Of a DNA stretch of 27,590 nt, positions 1 to 7,320 are shown piece after piece. Location: contig CAJLRL010000033.1 of NCBI GenBank assembly GCA_905209075.1, positions 1 through 27,590 of the forward strand, written 5' to 3'. Made by a program: the position numbers and the translations under genes. Origin of the DNA: an uncultured Lachnospiraceae bacterium (GTDB lineage Bacteria > Bacillota > Clostridia > Lachnospirales > Lachnospiraceae). Position 1 is the stretch's first letter. Each line of letters begins with the position of its first letter. Below the pieces are notes generated by a model. The model searched no databases. It saw only the letters and a program-made list of their open reading frames with translations, and was not told the DNA's origin.

Positions 1-52
1 CATATTACAATTTATTTTGATAATTCTCTAACTGATGAAAAATACCAACAAT

Positions 53-268
53 TTATAAGCCATACTTTGCCCTCGTTTCTCTAAGTGCTGTTCTGGCATC
101 CTTTACCTGTCCTGCCCCTATCTGCTTTTCAGATATCTCTAAATCTCTGTACATAGCAATCTGTCTCATGGTTGACTCATAAATCTCCATGCTCATAATT
201 ACCATATCGCCATAGCCATTTTTACCAGATTGTCCACTATTCCTTTGCTTTTACTTCACTCGTGTCAT
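53..268 (-). pseudogene. Remnant of a Phd/YefM-type antitoxin
   Basis: On the minus strand an open stretch ending at 53 encodes about 50 residues after an ATG at 205 (MVIMSMEIYE..., ending RETRAKYGL), preceded in frame by KNGYGD. NGYGDMVxMSMExYE followed by an acidic/basic helix and a final LR..KYGL is typical of Phd/YefM-family antitoxins in Clostridia. The N-terminal half is broken: a segment reading NDTSEVKAKE (about 237-268) lies in another frame and runs into a stop, and a five-A run near 215-220 is a likely frameshift point. No partner toxin gene is visible. Seen: motif match and broken frames. Inferred: the family and that it is non-functional. Confidence 0.55.
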
Positions 269-277
269 TACATATTA

Positions 278-456
278 TCAGGAATTCAGCCCCACCTTCC
301 CGGATTGCGAAGCAATTTTACGCTTATATTTTTTTCCATAGTATTCTTCTCCCGCCCAAGCTCATTCTCACATTCTTTCTCCAGATTTCCGTCAGATGCA
401 TATTTTACCTCTATGACAATTCCAACATCTTCATCTTTGATACGAATTAAAATATA
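278..456 (-). pseudogene. C-terminal remnant of a PD-(D/E)XK nuclease-like (DUF1703/AAA-associated) protein
   Basis: The minus strand reads ILIRIKDEDVGIVIEVKYAS and continues DGNLEKECENELG. In a shifted frame it goes on EEYYGKKYKRKIAS to a stop at 278. This resembles the C-terminal nuclease-like domain of the AAA-ATPase/DUF1703 family: a beta-strand IxEVK with the catalytic-type E-x-K, then an A/L-rich helix and QIxxKxYxxxY. The domain is present only as its last 60 residues, is frameshifted after ENELG, and has no ATPase part upstream, because the CIRCE element and hsp20 promoter begin within 20 bp. A decayed gene fragment is the simplest reading. A hit to an intact homologue across the frameshift would confirm it. 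Confidence 0.5.
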
Positions 457-472
457 AACAATTTATAAATTA

Positions 473-499
473 TTAGCACTCTCTCTTGACGAGTGCTAA
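473..499. promoter_or_regulatory. CIRCE operator (HrcA binding site)
   Basis: TTAGCACTC at 473-481 and GAGTGCTAA at 491-499 are separated by exactly nine bases. This is a perfect match to the CIRCE consensus bound by the heat-shock repressor HrcA. It overlaps the -35 box of the promoter in front of hsp20. Confidence 0.95.
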
Positions 500-514
500 T
501 AATAGGTGTATAAC
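486..514 (+). promoter_or_regulatory. Sigma-A promoter of hsp20
   Basis: TTGACG at 486-491 and TATAAC at 509-514 are 17 bases apart. The -35 sits inside the CIRCE spacer and right arm, so bound HrcA would occlude RNA polymerase. The inferred start near 521 gives a leader of about 105 nt before the hsp20 ATG. Confidence 0.85.
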
Positions 515-627
515 ATAGTCAAGAACAAAGGAAAGGAACAAAAAGCCAAGGCTTTAAGTTCTTAAAACATCCCGGTTCCAAAGAAACAGGTTGACACAGA
601 TTTAGATTTAAAAAGGAGAGATGACTT

Positions 628-1071
628 ATGTTAATGCCTAGTATTTTTGGAGAAAACTTATTTAATGATGACTGGATGGATTTTTCATTTCCTGATGTTG
701 ACAAGGTGCTTTATGGCAAGCATGCAAAGAACGTTATGAAAACAGATGTCAAGGAAACTGACAACAGCTATGAAGTAGATATAGATCTTCCGGGCTTCAA
801 GAAAGACGAAATAGAAGCAAAGCTTGAGAATGGTTATCTGACCATCAGTGCTTCTAAAGGTCTTGATAAGGAAGAAAAGAATGAAAAGGATGGTACGTAC
901 ATCCGCAAGGAGCGTTATTCCGGTGCTATGAGCAGATCCTTCTATGTTGGCGATGAGCTTAAACAGGAGGATATCAAAGCTAAGTACGAGGATGGTATCC
1001 TTAAGCTTTCAGTTCCAAAGAGCGAGCCAAAGAAGGTTGAAAGCCATAAGACTATCGCCATTGAAGGATAA
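628..1071 (+). CDS. Small heat-shock protein, Hsp20/alpha-crystallin family
   Basis: A 147-residue ATP-independent holdase chaperone that would bind unfolding proteins in the cytoplasm. The alpha-crystallin domain spans about residues 42-140: it opens with the strand MKTDVKETDNSYEVDIDLPG, contains the conserved DLPGFKKDEI, the LENGYLTI strand, the Y(I)RKERYSG motif, and the terminal strand with the A-x-x-x-n-GvL-like signature YEDGILKLSVPK. The N-terminal region is short, as in Clostridia homologues. AGGAGA at 614-619 sits eight bases before the ATG. Its promoter overlaps a perfect CIRCE element, so it should be HrcA-repressed and heat-inducible. It is monocistronic, closed by a strong hairpin at 1082-1112. 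The family assignment is secure. Confidence 0.95.
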   Translation: MLMPSIFGENLFNDDWMDFSFPDVDKVLYGKHAKNVMKTDVKETDNSYEVDIDLPGFKKDEIEAKLENGYLTISASKGLDKEEKNEKDGTYIRKERYSGAMSRSFYVGDELKQEDIKAKYEDGILKLSVPKSEPKKVESHKTIAIEG

Positions 1072-1081
1072 TCTTCTATTT

Positions 1082-1112
1082 TAAATGCTCTGTGCATTGC
1101 ACAGAGCATTTA
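1082..1112 (+). terminator. Rho-independent terminator after hsp20
   Basis: A perfect 14-bp inverted repeat (1082-1095 and 1099-1112) with a 3-nt loop is followed by GTTTTC. It lies between hsp20 and the convergent gene ending at 1125, so it may serve both directions, although the T-run is only on the hsp20 side. Confidence 0.85.
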
Positions 1113-1124
1113 GTTTTCATATCA

Positions 1125-1670
1125 TTATACTCTTTTATAAATGATCGGTTCATCATATCCGAAGGTTTTCTTTCCATTAACTTCCATGCTTTCTGATACC
1201 TCCAGACACTCCTCTGAAAATTTTTCCCACAGACAAAATATCATGACCGGAGTAAAGTGGCTCACACTGCCGCCTTCCCAGACACCATTCTTTTCCTTAT
1301 ATATTGCTGGTGTAAACTTCTCTGACTTTTTAAGTTTACTATATTCTACAGTCTTCATTGAATCATAGGAAAATGTGTTCTTATCTTCTCCTTCCGGAAT
1401 TTCATAGGATGAAAGCATAATCCCGTCATTGCTATCTGTAATAAGAAATAAATGTGGTGATGCATGGCGCCGTCCATCCGTCTCGTAATAGCTTTCTTCT
1501 ACGATAAATATACCGTTGAAATCATTTGGGATATTTTTAATTTTATCATTACAGACAGTATTCACATGCTGTGCGTACGGGAATGTTTTTCCTGACGCTT
1601 TCATTTGTTCAAACTGTTCTTTATTATCAAAATTTCCTGTCAGAAGTTCAACAAATCTTTCTACATCCAT
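1125..1670 (-). CDS. Hypothetical protein with weak CpcT/CpeT-like features
   Basis: A 181-residue protein without signal peptide or membrane span. I chose the ATG at 1670 (preceded by GGCAGGATATTATA) over a longer frame reaching 1793, because the longer version would overlap the neighbouring lipoprotein gene and its extra residues look like non-coding sequence. The N-terminus MDVERFVELLTGNFDNKEQF, a following FPYAQHV, an EESYY segment and SPHLFLIT recall the layout of the CpcT/CpeT family, bilin lyases in cyanobacteria that also have uncharacterised relatives elsewhere. That link is only a visual impression and no lyase role is implied. It lies 85 bp downstream of the lipoprotein gene on the same strand, so the two may be co-transcribed. 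Confidence 0.7.
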   Translation of the reverse strand: MDVERFVELLTGNFDNKEQFEQMKASGKTFPYAQHVNTVCNDKIKNIPNDFNGIFIVEESYYETDGRRHASPHLFLITDSNDGIMLSSYEIPEGEDKNTFSYDSMKTVEYSKLKKSEKFTPAIYKEKNGVWEGGSVSHFTPVMIFCLWEKFSEECLEVSESMEVNGKKTFGYDEPIIYKRV

Positions 1671-1755
1671 TATAATATCCTGCCTCTCTATAATATTATA
1701 TTCCTGCCACTCTGGTTTTACATATTTATATTGATCCACACTAGCTTGTAATAGA

Positions 1756-2163
1756 TTATTTTGTTTTTTCAACAGATAGCACTTCTCCCTCAAACGGATC
1801 CACCTCTGAAATCGTTCCTGTATATTTAACAGTTACTGTATCTCCGTTGTTTACACTTTCCAGACCTTCCGGTTTTTCTTCAAAGGTAAAGCTATATGGT
1901 GTATCATTTTCATCCGTGACGACAAACATAAAATCCTTTATATCATCAATTGTTCCTGTCACTTCATTTTCTTGTGCTGTTTCTTCATTCTTTTCCTCTT
2001 CACTATTACCTGCTACATCATTATCCTGCTTAGTTGTTTCAGCATTATCCTGCTTAGTTGTTTCAACATTAGCCTGATCTGTCTGTTTCTGTCCACAGCC
2101 TGCAGTTAATCCCGCACAAAACATAATACCTAATACAATCGCTGCTACTTTCTTTTTCATCAT
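1756..2163 (-). CDS. Small secreted lipoprotein
   Basis: A 135-residue protein starting MMKKK, with a hydrophobic signal segment and the lipobox LTAGC at residues 19-23, so it should be lipidated on the Cys and anchored outside the membrane. A Glu/Asp/Gln/Thr-rich linker follows, including two near-identical eight-residue repeats (ETTKQDNA / ETTKQDND). The last 70 residues alternate hydrophobic and polar residues (VTGTIDDIKDFMFVVTDEND..., NNGDTVTVKYTGTI), suggesting a small beta-barrel/OB-like domain of the kind seen in many clostridial lipoproteins. GAGG precedes the first ATG at a 7-nt spacing. Its function is unknown. Confidence 0.8.
   Translation of the reverse strand: MMKKKVAAIVLGIMFCAGLTAGCGQKQTDQANVETTKQDNAETTKQDNDVAGNSEEEKNEETAQENEVTGTIDDIKDFMFVVTDENDTPYSFTFEEKPEGLESVNNGDTVTVKYTGTISEVDPFEGEVLSVEKTK
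2020..2067. repeat. 24-bp tandem duplication in the lipoprotein linker
   Basis: Positions 2020-2043 and 2044-2067 are near-identical 24-mers (one mismatch), encoding the two ETTKQDN repeats. The length keeps frame. It is probably a slippage product in a flexible linker. Confidence 0.85.
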
Positions 2164-2292
2164 TTCTATACCTCTTTCTACTTAATTATCCGTACCCTGC
2201 GAATACTTTTTAAAAGATTACATTACAATTTAATATATGTAAATAGTATGATGGTAAAATTAAAGAAATATTTATTTTTCTCCTCTATCATT

Positions 2293-3561
2293 TTATTTAT
2301 CATCAGTCATCCTGATATACTCATACTGTGGTTTGAAATCATCACTGTCACAGAGTTCATAGTAATACATAAAAATTCTTTCCATGATATTCGGGATCTG
2401 ATTTTCCTGTGGCTCAAAGAGTATTATCAGATACTGCATCGAACTGTAGCGTGTGCAGACATCCACCTTTCTTATTTTGCTGCAGATAGCCTGCTCCATA
2501 TAATCAAGCGCCTTTTCAATTTCCTCTATATCTGCTTGCTGCTCCGGCATCGTATTCATAGTCACCATGATCAGATAGCAGTTATGCTTATGCCTCTCTC
2601 CTACATTTTTCATGAACTCATAGATCCTTGCAAACTCCCTGTAATTTAAGCCCAATGCCCCTGTGTAGCTGCCACTCTCCTTTAAAAGCTTTGCCACGTT
2701 TCGTATATCCACACTCAGATTTGGGTTCTCCATATTGTCAGCTAAAAGCTGCTCATAGAAGTAATATGTTCCCTTACAGTTCTGCTTCACATAGTATAAT
2801 GCTTTATCCGCCCTGTTATAGTCACTTTCAAACGTGGCTCCCTTTGTCGTCAGGCACAGTCCTGCGGAAAGAGCAGCCTCTTTTATCTCACAGTCTGCTT
2901 CCCTTGCATTCCCGAAGCTCTCAAATATATGCTTTACAACACTCTCTGCCTTTTTTCTGTCAGAATATGGCATAAAGATAAGGAACTCATCACCGCCAAG
3001 CCTGCAGGCTGCAAAGTTCTCATTTTCAGTCTCTTCCGCGAGCAGATTTCCTATGAGCTTAAGTGCCCTGTCACCTGCCTTGTGGCCATGCACATCGTTG
3101 ACTTTTTTGAGATTATCCATATCTATAAAGGCAAGACAGCCATCATTCTCCTGCATCAGGGCTGCTATTATCTGCTGTCCACGGCTGCGCATATGAAGTC
3201 CGGTCAGATAGTCAATACTGTCTGCTTTTTCCTGACTACTCATGGTTTTCATTACCTCAGATATGAATTTGTCTGCTGCCGACTCGATATCTGCATTATC
3301 CTGGTATCCATGAACTGATTTATTATTCTCATCTATCACAACCATGCCATTGTCAAGCATATCAACAAACATCTTCGAAATCTGCGGGTCAAACTGCGTA
3401 CCGCAGTTATCCAAAAGTTCTTTGCGAATATTTTCATCACTTGCTATCTGGCTTCTCTCACTTGGCAATACACATTCGGCAATTATAAATCCAATCGTTA
3501 AAAAGGCCATTATTATATAAAACAATGACCTCTTTGTCCTGCTTACGCTGTATCTATCCAT
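2293..3561 (-). CDS. Membrane-bound diguanylate cyclase with a second, degenerate GGDEF-like domain
   Basis: A 422-residue protein predicted to make cyclic di-GMP from two GTP at the membrane. One transmembrane segment (about 11-32) is followed by a cytoplasmic segment, then a full GGDEF domain (about 115-275) with YLTGL, FIDMDNLKKVND and the intact signature GGDEF at 189-193. The usual RxxD inhibitory site five residues upstream is absent (NENF instead). Residues 46-69 (CGTQFDP...MFVDML) look like the closing motif of an HD-GYP domain, without the rest of that domain. Residues about 320-415 form a divergent GGDEF-like domain (IRKVDVCTRYSSMQYLIILF), also seen in the BTAD regulator at 23.4-24.7 kb. 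AGGATAA precedes the ATG. It is separated from the aSec locus by a structured gap. Confidence 0.88.
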   Translation of the reverse strand: MDRYSVSRTKRSLFYIIMAFLTIGFIIAECVLPSERSQIASDENIRKELLDNCGTQFDPQISKMFVDMLDNGMVVIDENNKSVHGYQDNADIESAADKFISEVMKTMSSQEKADSIDYLTGLHMRSRGQQIIAALMQENDGCLAFIDMDNLKKVNDVHGHKAGDRALKLIGNLLAEETENENFAACRLGGDEFLIFMPYSDRKKAESVVKHIFESFGNAREADCEIKEAALSAGLCLTTKGATFESDYNRADKALYYVKQNCKGTYYFYEQLLADNMENPNLSVDIRNVAKLLKESGSYTGALGLNYREFARIYEFMKNVGERHKHNCYLIMVTMNTMPEQQADIEEIEKALDYMEQAICSKIRKVDVCTRYSSMQYLIILFEPQENQIPNIMERIFMYYYELCDSDDFKPQYEYIRMTDDK

Positions 3562-3635
3562 AATTTATCCTGTTCTGCAAACATCCAGTCTGCTTATGAT
3601 CGTCAGCTGTAGACACTACTGATGTACCCTGACAT

Positions 3636-3659
3636 TGCGGCTTAGTCTTTTATGCCGCA
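3636..3659. promoter_or_regulatory. Hairpin in the leader of the diguanylate cyclase gene
   Basis: TGCGGC (3636-3641) and GCCGCA (3654-3659) form a 6-bp GC-rich stem with a 12-nt loop, about 75 nt upstream of the GGDEF start codon. A further GTCAG/CTGAC pairing is possible closer to the gene. In minus-strand orientation the U-run lies before the stem, not after it, so it is not a standard terminator for the upstream operon. I could not match it to either known c-di-GMP riboswitch consensus. A 9-bp inverted pair (3702-3710 and 3782-3790) also brackets this 220-bp gap. Confidence 0.35.
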
Positions 3660-3782
3660 GCAAAAAATCATACATGCTTGTGGAGCAATTATTTGCAGAA
3701 CCAGTATAGCGTTTTTAAATTAACTAAACCATATTACTTGCTCATAACTGTCTGTTGCTTAACAAATGCTGATCAAGACCGG

Positions 3783-4328
3783 CTATACTGTCTGCTGTTC
3801 AACCATCGTATTGATTTCTTTGCTGATCTTATTTACATACATCATGATTGCTACACCTGCAGCAAAAATTACTATTGTGACAATTATTCCAACTGCTGAA
3901 AAGCAAAGCTGGCTTAAATATCCGATAAACGGAGTCTTGGCAATGACCTGCCCCTTTACTACCTTATATGATACACCATTTCCATCACGAAGTGCAATCT
4001 CTTTTGCTGAGGAATCATTTGAATCCACATAGTATGAATCAACTGTTCTGTTCGATGAATCTGATGATTCAATTGCTGCTATATTGCCATCCTCATAAGA
4101 GGCCTCGTCTATAGTCTTTAAATATACAACGCTGCCGTATTTTGAGATATTTCCTGTGTGGTCTGTGCCCGAAAGATATGTATGATAGCCAAATATCGGT
4201 GGAAGCACGACCGGAAGCACTATAAGAAGTGCCACAATGACAAGCACATAGCCAAGTATTGTAAGCCCTGTCCTTTTGCCCTTTTTCTCGTCTACTGTCT
4301 GATTGTTGTTGTTTGCCTTTTTACTCAT
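3783..4328 (-). CDS. Two-span membrane protein resembling a decayed SipW/S26B-type signal peptidase
   Basis: A 181-residue membrane protein, last gene of the aSec run, 34 bp after gtfB. The ATG at 4328 has AAAGGAG six bases upstream and is preferred to a longer frame from 4397 that enters gtfB. The hydrophilic N-terminus is followed by membrane segments at about 21-44 and 139-165. The layout fits the SipW/S26B signal peptidase fold: FGYHTYLSG, then GSVVYLK (65-71), DGNIAAIE (80-87) and VKGQVIAKTPFIGYL (124-138) before the second span. The catalytic SGSMEP box reads SGTDHT, and the THR-type histidine region reads TVDSYY. It therefore looks catalytically inactive (inference). It could be a pseudo-peptidase helping adhesin processing, or an unrelated small membrane protein. 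Confidence 0.75.
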   Translation of the reverse strand: MSKKANNNNQTVDEKKGKRTGLTILGYVLVIVALLIVLPVVLPPIFGYHTYLSGTDHTGNISKYGSVVYLKTIDEASYEDGNIAAIESSDSSNRTVDSYYVDSNDSSAKEIALRDGNGVSYKVVKGQVIAKTPFIGYLSQLCFSAVGIIVTIVIFAAGVAIMMYVNKISKEINTMVEQQTV

Positions 4329-4362
4329 ATTAAGCTCCTTTCTGTTCATAAACCTCATCTCA

Positions 4363-5736
4363 CTACAAATTGAGTATTTCCCTGTAATCTGTTGCATCAG
4401 CCGCTACAGCAGCCTTTTTCTGCATGGCAAGCGCCTCGTCTATAAGATGTGGCATTGCCAGTGTCATATTGAGCGCATCTGCCATATCAGCATACTCACT
4501 CTCCTTAAATATATTCGTGTCTGCGGTGTAATATGCGTTGTGCATAGTCTCCTCATAGCCCACTATAAGCATGTTGTTTAAGAAAGCTCTGTGAACCGCA
4601 TCCACTATCTCTCCCTCATGATTGATATCGAGGTAGAAATCACATTTTTCAAACAGTCCGTCCAACACGGACATCTTCACATTAGGGTATAGTGACACAT
4701 TCTCATACTGCCCTGCTGACATAAGCTTTGACGACATCTCTGTGATGGCCGCCACATGAAAATGCATCTGTGGCATAAGCGATGCAAGCTCTGTCAGATG
4801 CCCCACATTCTCTGAATTGGTACATACGAGTATGTGCGGTCTGTGCTTATTTTCCCTGACGAAGCTGTAGATGTATCCAAGCTGCTTTACCTTATCGACC
4901 GGGGCACCAAGTGCTATAAGCCTGTCATAAGAGTCCTTGTGCGATACAAATATGCGGTTTGCCCTCGTTCCCTGATCATGCAGTATGATCTGCATATTGC
5001 CGGGTATTTCCCCATCCACCGGCTCATGCCAGAATAGTGCGTCTCGAAAGCCGTTTGGCGAAAGCGCCTGTGATGCAAAAAACGGATATGACAGAGAGTT
5101 GAAATAAACCGCTGTATCCTCAAGCCCTGCACATCTGATGAAAAACGCTATAAAGTCAGTCTTATTTCTGAAGATCCAGTCCTTATCCTCCCATCTGACC
5201 AGAATATCACCGGTGACGAAGTTCTCCATTATAATCTCCCTGCCCGCCACATCAAAAAACTTTCTGAGTGCCTTCTGCCCCTTTTTATTAAAAATTGTGT
5301 GGCAGAAAATTGCGCCATACCTGTTATAATGCTCTGAAAGCCTGACCTGACCGGCATCATCGAGCCAGTCAACGATCTTGACCAGCCTCCTGTGCGTAGG
5401 CTCCGTGAAAAATATCCTCGCCCTCTCTCTGGTGCGGTCCATGACCTTCGCGGATGAATTATTTCCCTCTATGCGCCAGTAATCAGGAATCTGTATCTGA
5501 TTGAAATACAGCGGTTTCCCCGGTAAGCTGTCAGCTTTCCTGTAATCGCCTAAGAAAAATCCATACACGCTCATCACATCATCCGGCAGGAAACCGTCAT
5601 CCTCAATGACTGCTGCATGAAAGGCAGCACCGGCATTCTTAAATGACTCAAGGAGATTTCTGCTCTCGCCCGAAAATGTATCAAACAGCAGTGTGATACC
5701 CTTTGCCGTGTGTGTTACTTCAACAGCTCTATCCAT
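4363..5736 (-). CDS. gtfB: Accessory Sec system glycosyltransferase stabilising subunit GtfB (pair 1)
   Basis: A 457-residue cytoplasmic protein. GtfB (Gtf2) forms a complex with GtfA, which attaches GlcNAc to Ser/Thr of the serine-rich repeat protein; GtfB itself lacks transferase activity and binds the acceptor. The sequence follows the family: an N-terminal RESGAEDT-like half with MDRAVEVTHTAKGITLLFD, a middle domain with RWEDKDWIFRNKTDFIAFFI, and a C-terminal GT-B-like half with CDFYLDINHEGEIVDAVHRAF. The ATG at 5736 follows a strong AAGGAGGTGG and overlaps the end of gtfA by 22 bp, implying translational coupling. Codons are richer in G/C than in pair 2 at 18-21 kb. Confidence 0.92.
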   Translation of the reverse strand: MDRAVEVTHTAKGITLLFDTFSGESRNLLESFKNAGAAFHAAVIEDDGFLPDDVMSVYGFFLGDYRKADSLPGKPLYFNQIQIPDYWRIEGNNSSAKVMDRTRERARIFFTEPTHRRLVKIVDWLDDAGQVRLSEHYNRYGAIFCHTIFNKKGQKALRKFFDVAGREIIMENFVTGDILVRWEDKDWIFRNKTDFIAFFIRCAGLEDTAVYFNSLSYPFFASQALSPNGFRDALFWHEPVDGEIPGNMQIILHDQGTRANRIFVSHKDSYDRLIALGAPVDKVKQLGYIYSFVRENKHRPHILVCTNSENVGHLTELASLMPQMHFHVAAITEMSSKLMSAGQYENVSLYPNVKMSVLDGLFEKCDFYLDINHEGEIVDAVHRAFLNNMLIVGYEETMHNAYYTADTNIFKESEYADMADALNMTLAMPHLIDEALAMQKKAAVAADATDYREILNL

Positions 5737-7205
5737 CTGTGGACCACCTCCTTAGTCAGATATTCTTTGGCATTCTCATATGAATGTTCTGAAAATGCAT
5801 CCATGTCATCCTCTGTAAACAGTCTTACTATATGCTCAGATAGGAGCTTTATCTTCTCCTTCTGATCCATCTCATCGGTGATTGAAATTTTGTAGCCGTT
5901 TTGTCCATCATCGATAAAGGTCTGGTTGCCATATCTTACATCAAAGCCCACTATAGGAAGCCCTGAGCCTATGGCCTCCATGAGCGTGAGCCCGAAGCCC
6001 TCGCTCTGCGAAGCTGAAACATACGCATCATAGTGCTTGTATACATCATCTAATTTCTGCTGTCCCATCAAATGCACATAATCATCACAGCCAAGCCTGC
6101 CGATGAGTTCCTTAAGCTTTGCCTCATCACTACCCTTGCCATATATGTCAAGTGAAATATCAGGCACACTTTCTTTTGCCTTCACAACAGCCTCCACCAG
6201 CCAGTCACAATGCTTCTCAGCCGCCAGACGTGATGCAGTGATGAGAGAGTGCCTCTTTCTCGGCTCATCAGCATACTTAAGCTCATCCAGACTACCCACA
6301 GGGATAGTCACCACATGAGGCTCTTTTCCACAGTATTTCTTAAACTGCTGCCTCATAAGCTCATTCTGCGCATCAGTCGCTGTGATGTAGAAATCTATGT
6401 GCTCTGTCTGCGAAAATGAATACTCATAAAAGTTGTTCCACAGTATGTAATCATCGTCCGTGCCACCCTCGCTGAAATGATCCGCATGCACCACGATGCC
6501 TACGCGCGCCAGTCCACAGTTTTCAAGGATTGCCTGACCTATGCCTGTCGTCCTGTCAATGATCACCACATCATCAGCCGTGAGATTAAGCCGCTTTACC
6601 ATGTATCCGACCAGGTCAGCCTTGTTGTAAAGCACCTGCGCCCCAATCCTGTAAAAGGTGCTGTCATCCTCTATGACCTCCTCATAACAAACCGAGCCAT
6701 CCTCATTGAAAAATGTCCTGCCATACAGATGAGCCTTGCCGTCAAGCGGAGCATAGTACTCGCTGAAGGTCCTGCAATAGGTGTAAAAATCCTTCCTGAT
6801 CAGGCAGCCGTTTGAGACAATCTCGACTCTGTGCACGAGATCACTTGTATCATCGACCATGTAGCAGGTGTAGAACCTGCCACTCTCCTTAAACTGATAC
6901 CTGCACGTCTTACCCTCTCTGGAAAAGTTATAATCCTCCTCTGCCATCGCAGCCTCAAGCTCCTTTAGAGTAAAGGTGACAGGCGATGTCCTCACATCTG
7001 TAAAAAATGTGTACAGCCATATCACTTCCTCATCCAAAAAGCCAATGTTTTTTGTCATGTGCTCTATATTTTCGTTTGGAAACATATCTGTGAAAACAAA
7101 CCTTGCCGGAATGTGCGCCCTGCGCAGCAGATTAGCCCTGTAGCTCTGCGCATACTCCACACCGCTTGAAGCCCAGCCAATTCCGAGATTGAAGTTATAT
7201 ACCAT
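5715..7205 (-). CDS. gtfA: Accessory Sec system O-GlcNAc transferase GtfA (pair 1)
   Basis: A 496-residue GT4-type retaining glycosyltransferase that starts adhesin glycosylation by transferring GlcNAc from UDP-GlcNAc to Ser/Thr, with GtfB. The N-terminus MVYNFNLGIGWASSGVEYAQ is diagnostic of GtfA, a domain that carries the GtfB-docking add-on sheet. The catalytic GT-B part includes HADH at 240-243, the nucleotide-sugar loop TASRLAAEK (323-331) and the EX7E motif at 402-410 within SEGFGLTLMEA. Length matches streptococcal GtfA (about 500). GAGGAG lies six bases before the ATG. It follows secA2 after a 115-bp gap and overlaps gtfB. Confidence 0.95.
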   Translation of the reverse strand: MVYNFNLGIGWASSGVEYAQSYRANLLRRAHIPARFVFTDMFPNENIEHMTKNIGFLDEEVIWLYTFFTDVRTSPVTFTLKELEAAMAEEDYNFSREGKTCRYQFKESGRFYTCYMVDDTSDLVHRVEIVSNGCLIRKDFYTYCRTFSEYYAPLDGKAHLYGRTFFNEDGSVCYEEVIEDDSTFYRIGAQVLYNKADLVGYMVKRLNLTADDVVIIDRTTGIGQAILENCGLARVGIVVHADHFSEGGTDDDYILWNNFYEYSFSQTEHIDFYITATDAQNELMRQQFKKYCGKEPHVVTIPVGSLDELKYADEPRKRHSLITASRLAAEKHCDWLVEAVVKAKESVPDISLDIYGKGSDEAKLKELIGRLGCDDYVHLMGQQKLDDVYKHYDAYVSASQSEGFGLTLMEAIGSGLPIVGFDVRYGNQTFIDDGQNGYKISITDEMDQKEKIKLLSEHIVRLFTEDDMDAFSEHSYENAKEYLTKEVVHRWIELLK

Positions 7206-7320
7206 ATGATTCTCCTCGTATCTGTCAAACTATTGATATAATAATGTATGTATTCATAACCCCCATGCATATTTGCAAAAAAGCACTATAATGTGTGAGA
7301 GTGGTTCTGAATAGTTACCT

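Noticed and set aside
230..457. Plus-strand frame of 75 codons
   Set aside because: Antisense to the PD-(D/E)XK remnant; hydrophobic/Ser-rich shadow without a ribosome binding site.
3636..3659. Terminator for the aSec operon
   Set aside because: The stem is only 6 bp with a 12-nt loop, and in minus orientation the U-run precedes it instead of following it.
7206..7320. Promoter for gtfA in the secA2-gtfA gap
   Set aside because: A TTGACA lies next to the ribosome binding site, but there is no -10 at a usable distance; other hexamer pairs are poor.
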